From Lachnospiraceae bacterium (lineage in GTDB: Bacteria; Bacillota; Clostridia; Lachnospirales; Lachnospiraceae): a DNA stretch of 7,372 nucleotides. The stretch spans positions 1 through 7,372 of the forward strand of contig JAFTPY010000178.1 of NCBI GenBank assembly GCA_017463035.1, given 5' to 3'. Under the pieces are notes generated by a model, which saw nothing but the letters and a program-made list of their open reading frames with translations, did not search any database and was not told where the DNA came from. Shown here piece after piece: positions 7,006 through 7,372 of the stretch (position 1 is its first letter; each line of letters opens with the position of its first letter). Position numbers and translations under genes: made by a program.

Positions 7006-7372
7006 TTAACTGTAACGTCTCTTCCGTATATTCTGATACGTCAGGAAACAGAACACAAACGCAATACTCAAATAATAAACCGGCATGCGCAATTCAAATA
7101 CACCGGAAACGGTATTGTTATATACCGACATAACGGAAAGCGTACCGAGTACCTTTTCTACCGTGCCTTCCAAAACTTCGCCCTTCAACAGATACACCAC
7201 AGACAAAGCCGCCTCTCCGAGAGAAAATACCAGCACTGCCAGCGTTGCGTTCTTCATGGCACGCCATAACCATACAGAAAACAATATCCAGATTACGGAA
7301 TAGGTAATCCATGCCGCCTTTGCCGTCGGCGGAATCAGACTGGCAATACCGTCTGCCAGACAGGTAATCAAA
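7006..7372 (-). CDS. ABC-2 type (GldF-like) permease, C-terminal fragment (start beyond window)
   Basis: Only the last 121 codons are present and the frame is open through the right edge. The first Leu in the window is coded by TTG and is internal rather than a start. Three hydrophobic segments are visible (about residues 20-36, 42-61 and 97-113 of the visible part). The C-terminal pattern, an SVYNNTVSGVFELRMPVYYLS stretch split over residues 82-102 and then a last helix ending in RKRRYS, matches the end of ABC-2 permeases in Gld-like operons. The protein would form the membrane channel or lipid-interacting part, driven by an ATPase not in view. It ends 12 bases before the GldG-like gene. Family assignment rests on this C-terminal part and on the neighbour. 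Confidence 0.82.
   Translation of the reverse strand, partial: LITCLADGIASLIPPTAKAAWITYSVIWILFSVWLWRAMKNATLAVLVFSLGEAALSVVYLLKGEVLEGTVEKVLGTLSVMSVYNNTVSGVFELRMPVYYLSIAFVFCFLTYQNIRKRRYS

Noticed and set aside
6829..7312. Frames overlapping the GldG-like and permease genes (6829-7269 plus, 7085-7303 plus, 7118-7312 minus)
   Set aside because: They cross the boundary of two well-supported minus-strand genes and carry no motifs.

Overview
This window looks like ordinary chromosome from a low-to-mid GC Clostridia member, most plausibly a Lachnospiraceae-like gut Firmicute. The grounds are strong AGGAGG-type ribosome binding sites, tight operons, a clostridial-style topoisomerase III, a cysteine-rich LUD-domain protein and a clostridial-type Gld-like ABC operon. 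The taxonomic placement is inference. No mobile element, tRNA, rRNA or CRISPR array was seen.

Left region (1-3591, minus strand): a two-gene unit reads leftwards. The first gene encodes a membrane-anchored protein with the architecture of a bacterial aryl-sulfotransferase (ASST), that is, an Ig-like N-domain followed by a propeller-like domain. The histidines expected at the active site appear to be replaced. After 24 bases comes topB, DNA topoisomerase III, which runs off the left edge with 606 codons present.

Centre (3592-4485): a compact divergent promoter region separates this unit from the only plus-strand gene. That gene is a single LUD-domain (LutC/YkgG-like) protein with a cysteine cluster near its C-terminus. 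A 12-bp perfect hairpin at 4443-4480 lies between it and the convergent minus-strand operon and probably terminates transcription in both directions.

Right region (4486-7372, minus strand): the end of a tightly packed operon, with 12 bases in each of its two gaps. In transcription order it holds the C-terminal part of an ABC-2 type (GldF-like) permease, a GldG-like protein with a membrane segment at each end, and a membrane-anchored DUF4340-type protein with two similar halves. The ABC ATPase partner would be expected beyond the right edge. Together these three look like the membrane and extracytoplasmic parts of a Gld-like ABC system of unknown function in a bacterium with no reason to glide.

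The most interesting points are the histidine-less ASST-like protein and the Gld-like/DUF4340 operon. Neither can be called a new system from sequence reading alone.
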